This document shows positions 27,508 through 35,882 of a stretch of DNA of 64,000 nt, piece after piece. Each line of letters begins with the position of its first letter. Positions within the stretch are counted from its first letter, which is position 1. Position numbers and translations under genes: made by a program. The notes beneath the pieces are model-generated. The model saw only the letters and a program-made list of their open reading frames with translations, was not told the origin of the DNA and searched no databases. Origin of the DNA: Aeromonas australiensis (GTDB taxonomy: Bacteria; Pseudomonadota; Gammaproteobacteria; Enterobacterales; Aeromonadaceae); the NCBI RefSeq assembly GCF_000819725.1, contig NZ_CDDH01000046.1, forward strand, positions 1-64,000. The letters are read 5' to 3'.

Positions 27508-29154
27508 CTAGTACAGCAGAGCGGGCATTATTCCACACAACGGCTGGTCATTCTGAGTACCTTTGTCCAAAAATGGGAGGGTGCACTCAGGAAAACGAGC
27601 TGCAAACTGCTGCTGCAAGGCGGTTAGCGTCGCAGGGGTGACCCTGTTCATCGCCTCGCGGTAGGCCAGCCAGAGGGTGGGAGCCTCCTGCGCCAGCCGC
27701 GCAAAGGTCAGCTCGGGCGTTTGATGCCAGCAGCCATCCAGCTCATCGACCAGCTCCGGCAGCTCCACCAGCAGCCGTAACTGTTGATAGCGTATCTGCG
27801 ACGAGTCACCGTTGCCTCCCAGCGCCTGCGCCATCAATTGGTTGAACCAGTGGAGCCGTGATACACGCTCCTCGCGGCTGAGCAGCTCTGGCCCCTGACG
27901 CTGCAGGGCGGCCAGTTGCAGCAGCCATGCCAGCCCCTGCTCATCCCGATCCTTGAGCAGCACGCCCCCCAGATGATGAAGCTGATCCGGATCTGCCTGC
28001 TCCAGCAGCTCAACAGGATAACAGTGCAGCGCCAGCAACCTCTCAAGATGCGGCGGGCAGCGCAGAAAACAGGGCTTCTCCCCCGCGCCCCTCTCATCCA
28101 CAAAGAGCGAGATAGCCAGCTTGCCGTTGGTACTCTGCCGATTGGTCGTTGCGGGATCCCACAGGATCACCACGGCAATCCGCTCATTAGCAAGCCAGCG
28201 GGCAATTTCCTCGGGCAAGGGGTTGGGTAAGGAGGGAGCACGATCCAGCCGCCAGTAACTCACCTCGCACGGCTGGCGACCACTGATATGGCGCCGCCCG
28301 CGATAGTGCATGCCCAGTTTTGCCATCACCCGGCCGGAGGCGAGATTGTCTGGCATATGGCGAGCCGTCAGCGCAGGCAGTAGCAGTTGGTCAAAGGCGA
28401 ACCCCTTGACCAAGCTGGCTGCCCGGGTCGCCAGACCGCGATTTTGCCAGGGTACGCCCACCCACCAGGCGAGCTCGCCATTCCAGTGCAGGGAGATCAC
28501 CCCGACCAGCGCCGCACCTTGCTCCTCTGGCAAGGTGATGGCCCAGCTCCAGCCAAGCCCAAGTGCCGCTCTGCGCCAGCAAAGGGCCAGCCAGTCGCGG
28601 GCCCCCTCCGGCGGATAGGGGTGAGGAATATTGAGGGTGTAGCGGGCCAGCGCCTCGTCGCTGCAGTAGCGCACTATCTCGCGCTCATCCTCGCACTCAT
28701 CGGCGGCCTGCAGTGGTCGCAGCACGACGCCTGCTAGCGAATGCCCCTCAGCCAGGGTCGGCACCGTCACGCGGCGCGCCAGCAGGCGATTGAGCACGGC
28801 GCCCAAATCGGCCTCGGGGGTGAGCGGCAGATCGGCCCCCACAGGGCCAAGGGTGAGCAGTCCCTGCTCCCTGGCGAGGGTCAGCAGCGAAGTGGAGGCA
28901 CTGATCAGGATCTGGCGGCTGGGATCAACATGAAAATCCGTCAGCAGATCCCCATCGAGCCAGGCAGCCAGCAAGGCTCCCGGGCAGAGCACCCCGTCAG
29001 GAGGGCTGCTCGCCCAGGGAGCATCGGTTTGATCGAGAGCAGCCGCCGCCTCTTTGCCCAGCAGCAGCTGCCAGCGATGACCCTGCAGCTGCCAGTGCTG
29101 CAACAGCGCAGCCCACTGCGGTTGCCACAGACTGGCCTCGATCAGCAGCTCCAT
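27508..29154 (-). CDS. Multidomain protein with central GNAT domain, flanks unrecognised
   Basis: 548 residues from the ATG at 29154, chosen because it overlaps the stop of the upstream GST gene (TGATG). Residues about 1-130 form a mixed alpha/beta region of unknown family (ends LLTLAREQGLLTLG). Residues about 150-300 are a RimJ/RimL-type acetyltransferase: LRPLQAADECED, ALARYTL, WWVGVPWQNRGLATRAA with the CoA loop, then DNLASGRVMAKLGMHY. Residues about 310-548 are helical, Leu/Gln-rich and unrecognised. The combination is unfamiliar to me. Alternative: an N-terminal HAD-like region, but no DxD motif I trust is present. Confidence 0.7.
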   Translation of the reverse strand: MELLIEASLWQPQWAALLQHWQLQGHRWQLLLGKEAAAALDQTDAPWASSPPDGVLCPGALLAAWLDGDLLTDFHVDPSRQILISASTSLLTLAREQGLLTLGPVGADLPLTPEADLGAVLNRLLARRVTVPTLAEGHSLAGVVLRPLQAADECEDEREIVRYCSDEALARYTLNIPHPYPPEGARDWLALCWRRAALGLGWSWAITLPEEQGAALVGVISLHWNGELAWWVGVPWQNRGLATRAASLVKGFAFDQLLLPALTARHMPDNLASGRVMAKLGMHYRGRRHISGRQPCEVSYWRLDRAPSLPNPLPEEIARWLANERIAVVILWDPATTNRQSTNGKLAISLFVDERGAGEKPCFLRCPPHLERLLALHCYPVELLEQADPDQLHHLGGVLLKDRDEQGLAWLLQLAALQRQGPELLSREERVSRLHWFNQLMAQALGGNGDSSQIRYQQLRLLVELPELVDELDGCWHQTPELTFARLAQEAPTLWLAYREAMNRVTPATLTALQQQFAARFPECTLPFLDKGTQNDQPLCGIMPALLY

Positions 29155-29768
29155 CAGCGGGTTTGACAGGCTGCTGGCAGCGTCAGGTGACGGGGATGGG
29201 CTTCGATACGGGCGATCCAGCTGCGGATAGCTGGCCACCCCTGCAGGGAGAAGATCCCCTCCTCTGCCACATGGGTGTAGGCATAAAGGGCGATATCGGC
29301 GATGGTCGGCGCATCACCGCACAGGTAGGGGCTCTGTTTCAGTTGCTGCTCCATCACCGCCAGCGCCTTCTCGCCACCGACTTTCAGCCCGTCGAGCCGC
29401 GCCTCCTGTGACTCGGGGCGGCCGAGATAGTGAACAATAAAGCGGGCTACTGCGATATAGGGCTCATGGCTGTACTGCTCGAAGAACATCCATTTGAGCA
29501 CCTCGGCCTGCTGACGCGGATCGGTTGGCCACAAGGCACTCCCTTGCGCCAGATAGAAGAGGATGGCATTGGATTCCGCCAGCGCATCGCCCTGGCCAAG
29601 CTCCAGCACCGGGATCTTGCCGTTGGGGTTCATGGCCAGAAATGCGGGGGTACGGGTATCCCCCGCCTGAATATCCACCTCTACCCACTCCAGGGGCAGC
29701 TCCAGCCAGCGGGCCAGCAGCCACACCTTGTAACAGTTGCCGGAACGCAGGTCACCATACAGACGCAT
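29154..29768 (-). CDS. Glutathione S-transferase family protein
   Basis: 204 residues from ATG 29768 with GGAG five bases upstream. Thioredoxin-like N-terminal domain (YGDLRSGNCYKVWLLARWL, cis-Pro in GKIPVLEL, ES in ALAESNAIL) and an all-alpha C-terminal domain (DAPTIADIALYAYTHVAEEG, the N-capping motif). Substrate unknown. Operonic with the downstream GNAT-containing multidomain gene by a TGATG overlap. Confidence 0.9.
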   Translation of the reverse strand: MRLYGDLRSGNCYKVWLLARWLELPLEWVEVDIQAGDTRTPAFLAMNPNGKIPVLELGQGDALAESNAILFYLAQGSALWPTDPRQQAEVLKWMFFEQYSHEPYIAVARFIVHYLGRPESQEARLDGLKVGGEKALAVMEQQLKQSPYLCGDAPTIADIALYAYTHVAEEGIFSLQGWPAIRSWIARIEAHPRHLTLPAACQTR

Positions 29769-29804
29769 ACACACTCCTTGTGAAAACAGATTTGAACAGC
29801 GCGA

Positions 29805-30443
29805 TCAGGGAGCCAGGCGCTCGATATGCCAGCCATCCCCGTCGCGGGTGTAGTAGAAGCGGTCGTGCAGCCGGTGCTCGCCCCCCTGCCAGAACTCCAC
29901 CGTCTCGATCACCACCCGGTAACCGCCCCAGAAACTTGGCAGCGGCACCTCGCCATTGGCAAACTTCTGCTTTAGCTCGAGGAACTTGGCCTCCAGCACG
30001 CCGCGGGCCGAGATGCGGGTGGACTGCTTGGAGACCCAGGCGGCGATCTGGCTGTCCTTGGGACGGCTGTGGAAATACTTCATCACCTCTAAGGTGCTCA
30101 TCTTCTCCACCCGGCCGGTCACATGAACCTGACGGTCGAGGGTGTGCCAGGGGAAGAGCAGGCTGATACGGGGGTTGCCTTCCAGCTGCTGCGCCTTGCG
30201 GCTGCCCATGTTGGTGTAAAAGACCATCCCCTGGGCATCGTAGTGCTTGAGCAGCACGGTGCGCTGCCAGGGCTGACCATCGGCATCCACCGTCGCCACC
30301 ACCATGGCGGTGGGATCGGTCAGTTTGGCCTCACAGGCCTGCGCCAACCACTTCTCGAACAGCGCCAGGGGGTCGGCTGGCAAATCGGCCCGGTGCAGCC
30401 CGCCACGGGAGTATTCACGGCGCAGATCAGCAACATCCATCAT
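29805..30443 (-). CDS. pdxH: Pyridoxamine/pyridoxine 5'-phosphate oxidase
   Basis: 212 residues. FMN enzyme producing pyridoxal 5'-phosphate. Conserved: [37 protein letters not shown] (FMN and PLP contacts), WVSKQST, and the C-terminal [15 protein letters not shown]...WHIERLAP. Start [11 protein letters not shown] with AAGGA upstream. It is followed by the GST gene after 36 bases. Confidence 0.96.
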   Translation of the reverse strand: MMDVADLRREYSRGGLHRADLPADPLALFEKWLAQACEAKLTDPTAMVVATVDADGQPWQRTVLLKHYDAQGMVFYTNMGSRKAQQLEGNPRISLLFPWHTLDRQVHVTGRVEKMSTLEVMKYFHSRPKDSQIAAWVSKQSTRISARGVLEAKFLELKQKFANGEVPLPSFWGGYRVVIETVEFWQGGEHRLHDRFYYTRDGDGWHIERLAP

Positions 30444-30542
30444 CTTGATTTTCCTTCAAATAAATAATGGTTCCACGACCATCAAGAGAGTGATTGCAGG
30501 CATTGTGCGCTCGATAAAGGAACCTTGTAAACCATACAAAAA

Positions 30543-30570
30543 AAGCGAAGAGGCTCACGCCTCTTCGCTT
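30543..30570 (-). terminator. Terminator of the metalloprotease 1 gene
   Basis: AAGCGAAGAGG pairs with CCTCTTCGCTT around CTCACG; on the minus strand it is followed by TTTTTTTT (A8 on the plus strand). Confidence 0.92.
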
Positions 30571-30620
30571 GGTTAATCAATTTACCAAAGATGGGTAATC
30601 TCACCCTTGGGTTATCTGGT

Positions 30621-32804
30621 TTAGTTGCTCATGGTCTCACGACGACGCAGCAGTGCAGCGATACCAAGGCCCAGCAGCGCGAACAGACCGGTCGAACCAC
30701 CGCCACCGCCGCCGCCATTGCTTTCAGGCTGGGGAGCCGGTGTATTACTGCTCTTGGTCGCCAGCTTTGGCGTAATGGCATAAAAAATATTGTCGCTACA
30801 GGCCAGCTTGAGGCGAACAGCGCTGCCAGCATTGGCCGGAATGGTCACCTCATGGGCGCCATCGTTGTTCACGCCATTGACCAGCGGCTGCCAGCTCTTG
30901 CCTTCATCGTTGCTATAACTGATATCGACCCGCTGACAGTTGACAGGATGACGGTCCGTGCCAGCTACTTGCCAATTCACTGTGGTCGGGCTGCCAACCA
31001 GAATACGCTGGTCAGGGGCAGGCAATATCTTGAAGGTTTGTGAACCTGTATCGACCACCTCGACCGAGGTCTCACCATAGGCACCACCGCCTTTGCCATC
31101 ACGGGCCACCAGACGGAAGTTAAGGGTGCGCGCTACATTGACCCAGACATCCCCTTTCTCAGCTTCCCCTTTTAACTGGGTAGCCAGCGAAGGGAAGTGG
31201 CGAACCGGGGAGGATGTCGGCGCGGCGTAACGATACAGGGGGCCGGTTGCAAGGCGACCGGAGCTCAATTGATCGCCACTCTTCGTTCCATCCCCCAAAT
31301 CGACCTGCTCCCAGGTATAGGTAAGGGTATCGCCGTCAATATCATTACCCTTGCCACTCAGGCTAAATGCCACCCCTTTGGGGATCACATGTTCTGCTGG
31401 CACATCGGTAATTTCTGGCGCATGATTATCGCCATTTTCTCTCGGAATAGGCATGCCACAACGAGGCTCCATATACGGTGCAATATAAGGAGCTAAACTC
31501 GGATTGTTAGCAATTTTTTTCGCAGCATCACTCGCTTTTTTTTCACGCGTGGCAATATGCGCTAACATCTGTTCAATTGACTTACTGTGAAAATAGGCTT
31601 CGCTATTGGGCTGCAAGTCTTGGTTCGCTATCAGGCCGGCATAACCCATAATGGTGCTACCACTGCCAGGCTCAAAAGCCATATCCTTAACTCTTTGCCC
31701 TACGCCTGCATTATAGGTATGATTGGCCCCAAATTGATGACCTATTTCATGAGCAACAAAATCAATAAAGAATGAATCACTTTCTGGTATTGTATTTCCT
31801 GTTCGCCCCATCGATCTTAAGGAAATAACCGGTTTTGATGGAATAGTCGTATCTTGTACAACCATGCCGCATAAAGATCCCGAGGTAACGGCCCCCGTTT
31901 TATCTGCGGTTGTCAGTACATGACCTATATCGAAATAACCCAGTTCCTTATTCTTGACTTTCTCCCCCTGTACATATGCGTTTTTTTTACTGTCATTCTC
32001 CTCATACCAAGGACTGACACCGGCTACATATTTTTTATTTACACCATTGTAGAAGGGGCTGTCATTTTTTGTATAGATGATAGTATCACTGCCATCTGCC
32101 AATACAAAACGAGCACCAAGATCACGTTCATATACGTCATTAAGTCGGTTAACCAACGTTGTCAGTGAAGCCAACGCTTGAGCCTTCCCCTTAAAATACT
32201 CGGTATATTCCCCAGTAGTTGAGAATGCAATTCTATATTCCTTGAGCATAGACGCAGCATAGCCAGCCTCGTTGCGAGCCGCTTCAGTTTTGTATGCTAA
32301 CTTTTTTTTCAGCTCGGATTTTTCAATGATCTCCTTGATATTCTTGCCATTCATTGAATGTGCATCTTTTTTGTAATAGACAGCGTAGGCACCATTACGC
32401 TGAATATCGACAAATATCTGCTCACCGGCATGCATAAACATGCCGTTAAAACCACGCGGAGAAATATCAAAACGACCGGTATTGCTGGGGGTGCCCACTT
32501 CATGTCCTTTATAGGTCATGATATCTGGGTATTTTGCTGCCAGCGCAGGCGGTAATACGGAGTAGGCTTCCAATTCATATTGCACCATCTTGCCATCAGG
32601 CAATGGTAGCGTAATCACGGTTTGGCCCAAGCGCAGATTTTCTAAAAAATCCGGTTCTACCTCAAAGATATTGTATGCGCGAGCCCTTACAGGTTCATCG
32701 GCCTGCTTGCTACGTTTTTCGACCATATGCCATGGAGATGCCAGCGCGATATTGGCTGACATTGCGATGACAACTGAGATTGCATTTATTGTGAACTTCA
32801 TCAT
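30621..32804 (-). CDS. Secreted zinc metalloprotease 1, reprolysin-like, GlyGly-CTERM
   Basis: 727 residues. Signal peptide (about 1-22, ending IALAS), a prodomain-like region (GRFDISPRGFNGMF), then a metzincin catalytic domain with HEIGHQFGANH (H352, H356, H362) and a Met-turn GSGSTIMGYAG. After residue 480 come PKD-like beta domains. The tail is a run of seven Gly, then a hydrophobic segment and RRR: the GlyGly-CTERM sorting signal, processed by rhombosortase on type II secretion substrates. Two paralogues follow upstream. Unlike them, no small cysteine protein accompanies it. The first two thirds of the gene are clearly more AT-rich than the last third, and it has three A8 tracts. Confidence 0.88.
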   Translation of the reverse strand: MMKFTINAISVVIAMSANIALASPWHMVEKRSKQADEPVRARAYNIFEVEPDFLENLRLGQTVITLPLPDGKMVQYELEAYSVLPPALAAKYPDIMTYKGHEVGTPSNTGRFDISPRGFNGMFMHAGEQIFVDIQRNGAYAVYYKKDAHSMNGKNIKEIIEKSELKKKLAYKTEAARNEAGYAASMLKEYRIAFSTTGEYTEYFKGKAQALASLTTLVNRLNDVYERDLGARFVLADGSDTIIYTKNDSPFYNGVNKKYVAGVSPWYEENDSKKNAYVQGEKVKNKELGYFDIGHVLTTADKTGAVTSGSLCGMVVQDTTIPSKPVISLRSMGRTGNTIPESDSFFIDFVAHEIGHQFGANHTYNAGVGQRVKDMAFEPGSGSTIMGYAGLIANQDLQPNSEAYFHSKSIEQMLAHIATREKKASDAAKKIANNPSLAPYIAPYMEPRCGMPIPRENGDNHAPEITDVPAEHVIPKGVAFSLSGKGNDIDGDTLTYTWEQVDLGDGTKSGDQLSSGRLATGPLYRYAAPTSSPVRHFPSLATQLKGEAEKGDVWVNVARTLNFRLVARDGKGGGAYGETSVEVVDTGSQTFKILPAPDQRILVGSPTTVNWQVAGTDRHPVNCQRVDISYSNDEGKSWQPLVNGVNNDGAHEVTIPANAGSAVRLKLACSDNIFYAITPKLATKSSNTPAPQPESNGGGGGGGSTGLFALLGLGIAALLRRRETMSN

Positions 32805-32832
32805 TATTAATCACCTGACTGAACAGCCGGCG

Positions 32833-32861
32833 ATGATAATGTGACACAAGTCACAATTCAA
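32833..32861 (-). promoter_or_regulatory. Metalloprotease 1 promoter with embedded CRP site
   Basis: On the minus strand, TTGAAT (32856-32861), a 17-base spacer and TATCAT (32833-32838) form a plausible sigma-70 promoter. The spacer contains TGTGAC-TTGT-GTCACA (32840-32855), a perfect CRP site. CRP bound there would be expected to repress rather than activate this promoter. Confidence 0.55.
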
Positions 32862-33020
32862 CATTTTTAATAAAAATTAAAAGAATTTAATCTTTTTTAA
32901 ATCATGAGCTTAGCGAATTAAAGTTTATAAATAACTCATTTTTCTAGCATTTTCAGCAGTTCTTTTTAATAGAGTTAAAACTCCAATCATGTCGGTTTAC
33001 ACACCGTTGTTCAACCGCCA

Positions 33021-33359
33021 CTATGGCCTTGAAATCGCCTCCGGCATGCACTTTTCCAGCATCTGTCGGTTATATCGGGTGGCATAGTCAATCCGTTGCT
33101 CAAACTCCGCCTCCTTGCCCATCTCAATCACATCACCGAACCCTTTCAGATAACGGACTCCGCACCGGGTTCTCGCTTCTGCTTGCAATGACTCCACAAC
33201 CCCGGGAGCCATACCGCCACGCCCGCCGCGCACGATGAGCCGATAATCCTGAGCGGCAAGACTCTCATCTATTGCCTCGGTCAGTGATGCGGCCACAACA
33301 GGCGCTGTGCAGATATGCAGAAACAGCAAACTGACGACTAACCGTAATACCTGCGCCAT
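33021..33359 (-). CDS. Small secreted protein, family A, partner of metalloprotease 2
   Basis: 112 residues: signal peptide (about 1-23, ending APVVAA), then a roughly 88-residue mature part with two Cys (RCGVRYL and EKCMP). It shares with the 35553-35882 product the pattern QDYRLIV-GRG-APG-Q-EA-RCGVRYL-G-GDVI. The ATG overlaps the 3' end of metalloprotease gene 2 by 22 bases, so the two are co-expressed. No family recognised. Pairing with a secreted protease in two separate copies suggests an inhibitor, chaperone or cofactor, which is inference. Confidence 0.8.
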   Translation of the reverse strand: MAQVLRLVVSLLFLHICTAPVVAASLTEAIDESLAAQDYRLIVRGGRGGMAPGVVESLQAEARTRCGVRYLKGFGDVIEMGKEAEFEQRIDYATRYNRQMLEKCMPEAISRP

Positions 33360-35302
33360 CCAGCTGCACCTCCCATCAGGATGATCACAATGATACTCAC
33401 CGCGCCACCACCACCGCCGCCACCCGCATTGTTGTCGGTAATGACATTTGCACTTTCCGTAGTGGCAGACGCATTACCTCTTATCCCATTGATAGAGAAA
33501 AAAATATTATTGCTGCAAGCCAGCTTCAGCCTGGCCGTGCTGGTCAACGGTGCTGGCAACACCACACTGGCCGACCCGTTATTAGCAAGCCCGCTTGCCA
33601 GCGTCGTCCAGCTAGAACCGCCATTCTGTGTCAGTGCCAAATCCACGCTGGGACAATTGATAGGAGGCTGATCGGTTCCAGCAACATTCCATGTCACTAG
33701 CTGAGTGCTTCCCGCTGTCATGGCGCCGATCTGCGGAGCTGTGATAGCAAATGCCGCACCGGTATTGATCACCTGAACCACCATTTCATCACTGCTGACC
33801 GCGCCCTGACCATCACGTACGGTAAGGCGGAAGTGGAGATTGCGATTGGTCGCAGGCCATGCCTCTCCTTTGGCCAAGACACCCGATATCAGAGAGCTCA
33901 TGGCGGGCAATGTTCTGCGGGGATCCGATGTCGGAGAAACAAAGCGAAACAGCGGGCGGGTTCCATCATCCACCATGGTTGCCACACTGTAAGATGCAGT
34001 GCCAAGATCAACCTGCTCCCAGGTGTAACTGAGGGGATTACCATCCAGATCCTGTGCACTACCGACAAGAGTGAAAGGCGTATTGGCGGGGATCACCCTA
34101 TCCCCCCCCGCATCCACAACCGGCGCGTTATTGGTAAGCGCCAGGTCGGTGCCACAGGAGGGCCGAGAGGCCATCAGGGCCCGCATCTGCTCGATCGACT
34201 TGCTGTGAAAGAAAGGTGTACTGTTAACCTGCAGATTCTCCTCACCACAGATCCCGGCATAGGCCATGATGGTCGAGCCGCTGCCCGGCTCCCAAGCAGA
34301 ACTAGCCTGACGACCCGTCGCACAATTGTCGGCCATGCCATTGAAGGAGTGCTCAGCCCCCAACTGGTGCCCCAATTCGTGAGCCACATAATCAATAAAG
34401 AATGCATCACCGACAGGCGGTGAGACTCCGGTCATACCCCGTGAACGGCTGAAAGAATTGCACAGTGATCTCAGGGTCGCCACCCCGCCGCCGGATGTCG
34501 CCAGCAGATGGCCCAGATCAAAAGAAGGATTGAGCAACAATCCCTGTTGGGTCTGATTGATGGCGATATCCTGAGTCGAGTTGGTGAAAGGATCCGTCGC
34601 AGGATCAGTGAAAATCACCTTGTCTGTATCGGCTGCAAGCTGAAACTCGGCCCCCACATCACGGCTATAGACTTCATTGACCCGATTAAGCAGTGTTGCA
34701 ATGGCCGAGAGTGCAGCAACCTTGGTACCACCATGATACTGGGTATATTCCCCGGTTGCCGAGATGGCGATGGTGTAGCGCTTGCGCAAATTGCCATCGA
34801 CCAGCACAGCTCGTTCACGCTCGATACCATGAGGATCAATAACCTGATCCACATCCTGTCGCCGCCAGGCATCCTGCTGCTCATAAACGGCATAGGAGAA
34901 ACCGTCCTGCAGCGGATCGATATAAAAGGTACTCCCCTGATGGGTAAACATACCGTGAAAACCATGTATGGTGACATCAAATCGGCCTGTATCCGCCGCC
35001 CGATTGATAGCCTTTCCACTGTACGTATTGATAGATGGATAACGCTGGGCCAACGGCTCCGGGAGCAAAGCATTGGGATGAACATCAAACTGCACCGTAG
35101 TGCCATCCGGCAATGGCAAGGTCAACACGCTGGCAAGCTTCCCGGGTTCAAAAGGCTTGTCCGGAACCACCACTCTGACCTTTTCAGCTCGCACATCATA
35201 GGTCCCTCCCCTTTCCAATTCCTCATCCATGAAGGTCCACTGTGGTTCTGCCGCAACCTCAATAGACAAACTGGTGATAATCACCGCAATGCCATGCTTC
35301 AT
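33338..35302 (-). CDS. Secreted zinc metalloprotease 2, reprolysin-like, GlyGly-CTERM
   Basis: 654 residues. N-terminal signal peptide (about 1-18), prodomain, metzincin core HELGHQLGAEH (H308, H312, H318) with Met-turn GSGSTIMAYAGICGEEN, then two beta domains (ANTPFTLVGSAQDLDGNPLSYTWEQVDLG). The C-terminus is AGGGGGGG, a hydrophobic stretch and WRRYYG, a GlyGly-CTERM signal. AAGGAGG precedes the ATG. Closer to metalloprotease 3 than to 1. Overlaps the small family A gene. Confidence 0.9.
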   Translation of the reverse strand: MKHGIAVIITSLSIEVAAEPQWTFMDEELERGGTYDVRAEKVRVVVPDKPFEPGKLASVLTLPLPDGTTVQFDVHPNALLPEPLAQRYPSINTYSGKAINRAADTGRFDVTIHGFHGMFTHQGSTFYIDPLQDGFSYAVYEQQDAWRRQDVDQVIDPHGIERERAVLVDGNLRKRYTIAISATGEYTQYHGGTKVAALSAIATLLNRVNEVYSRDVGAEFQLAADTDKVIFTDPATDPFTNSTQDIAINQTQQGLLLNPSFDLGHLLATSGGGVATLRSLCNSFSRSRGMTGVSPPVGDAFFIDYVAHELGHQLGAEHSFNGMADNCATGRQASSAWEPGSGSTIMAYAGICGEENLQVNSTPFFHSKSIEQMRALMASRPSCGTDLALTNNAPVVDAGGDRVIPANTPFTLVGSAQDLDGNPLSYTWEQVDLGTASYSVATMVDDGTRPLFRFVSPTSDPRRTLPAMSSLISGVLAKGEAWPATNRNLHFRLTVRDGQGAVSSDEMVVQVINTGAAFAITAPQIGAMTAGSTQLVTWNVAGTDQPPINCPSVDLALTQNGGSSWTTLASGLANNGSASVVLPAPLTSTARLKLACSNNIFFSINGIRGNASATTESANVITDNNAGGGGGGGAVSIIVIILMGGAAGWRRYYG

Positions 35303-35479
35303 AGAGCCTCCTTGCCCTATCTTGGTGACAACAAGTATGGTGCAGCGTCAATTGATGATCTGCGTGACAGACAGAAAAGAAAATTCGCACAAAACTTCTG
35401 TCACGCTTAAAAATCCTGCTACTACCGATCTACACACCTCCGGTGAAACAAGCGGACTCCATTCAAAAGCGGAAAAAAT

Positions 35480-35500
35480 GAAGGCGCCATTGGCGCCTTC
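35480..35500 (-). terminator. Terminator of the metalloprotease 3 operon
   Basis: GAAGGCGCC-ATT-GGCGCCTTC; on the minus strand followed by ATTTTTTCC. It separates the operon from metalloprotease gene 2. Confidence 0.8.
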
Positions 35501-35552
35501 ACGGATAACCAGGGGCAGAAGTGCCCCTCATCTGGGTGGGTATATTAATGTA

Positions 35553-35882
35553 TTACTGCTTGTCTGCACCCGATGCTACCGGGCAATGAATCACCATGAG
35601 CTGGTTATACTCGCTGGCATAGGCACGCAGCTTGGCATGAGCCTCTTTCTGCTCGGGTCTTATCACATCACCCAAGCCATCCAGATAGCGGACCCCACAG
35701 CGCGCTTTGGCCTCAGCTTGCTGCTCGGCTGCAATACCGGGGGCAAACTCTCCCCGCCCAGCAATCACGATAAGACGATAATCCTGCCTGGCGAGATTCG
35801 CACTCAGCTCCTGTTCCAGCGTGCCGGCATCAACCTGACAGCCGCCGAGCATGGCAAGCAGCAACACAGCTATCCCCCTCAT
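35553..35882 (-). CDS. Small lipoprotein, family A, partner of metalloprotease 3
   Basis: 109 residues. Start MRGIAVLLLAMLGGC is a lipobox signal, so the mature protein would be lipid-anchored at Cys15. It shares QDYRLIV-GRG-APG-Q-EA-RCGVRYL-G-GDVI with the 33021-33359 product. A later Cys lies in VIHCPV. The ATG overlaps the protease 3 stop by ATGA. Unknown family; the lipobox is the main difference from its paralogue, which carries an ordinary signal peptide. Confidence 0.8.
   Translation of the reverse strand: MRGIAVLLLAMLGGCQVDAGTLEQELSANLARQDYRLIVIAGRGEFAPGIAAEQQAEAKARCGVRYLDGLGDVIRPEQKEAHAKLRAYASEYNQLMVIHCPVASGADKQ

Noticed and set aside
35303-35552. Gap between metalloprotease 3 operon and gene 2 as an extra small gene
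   Set aside because: Only a promoter region and a hairpin terminator are visible; no frame has a start with a ribosome-binding site.
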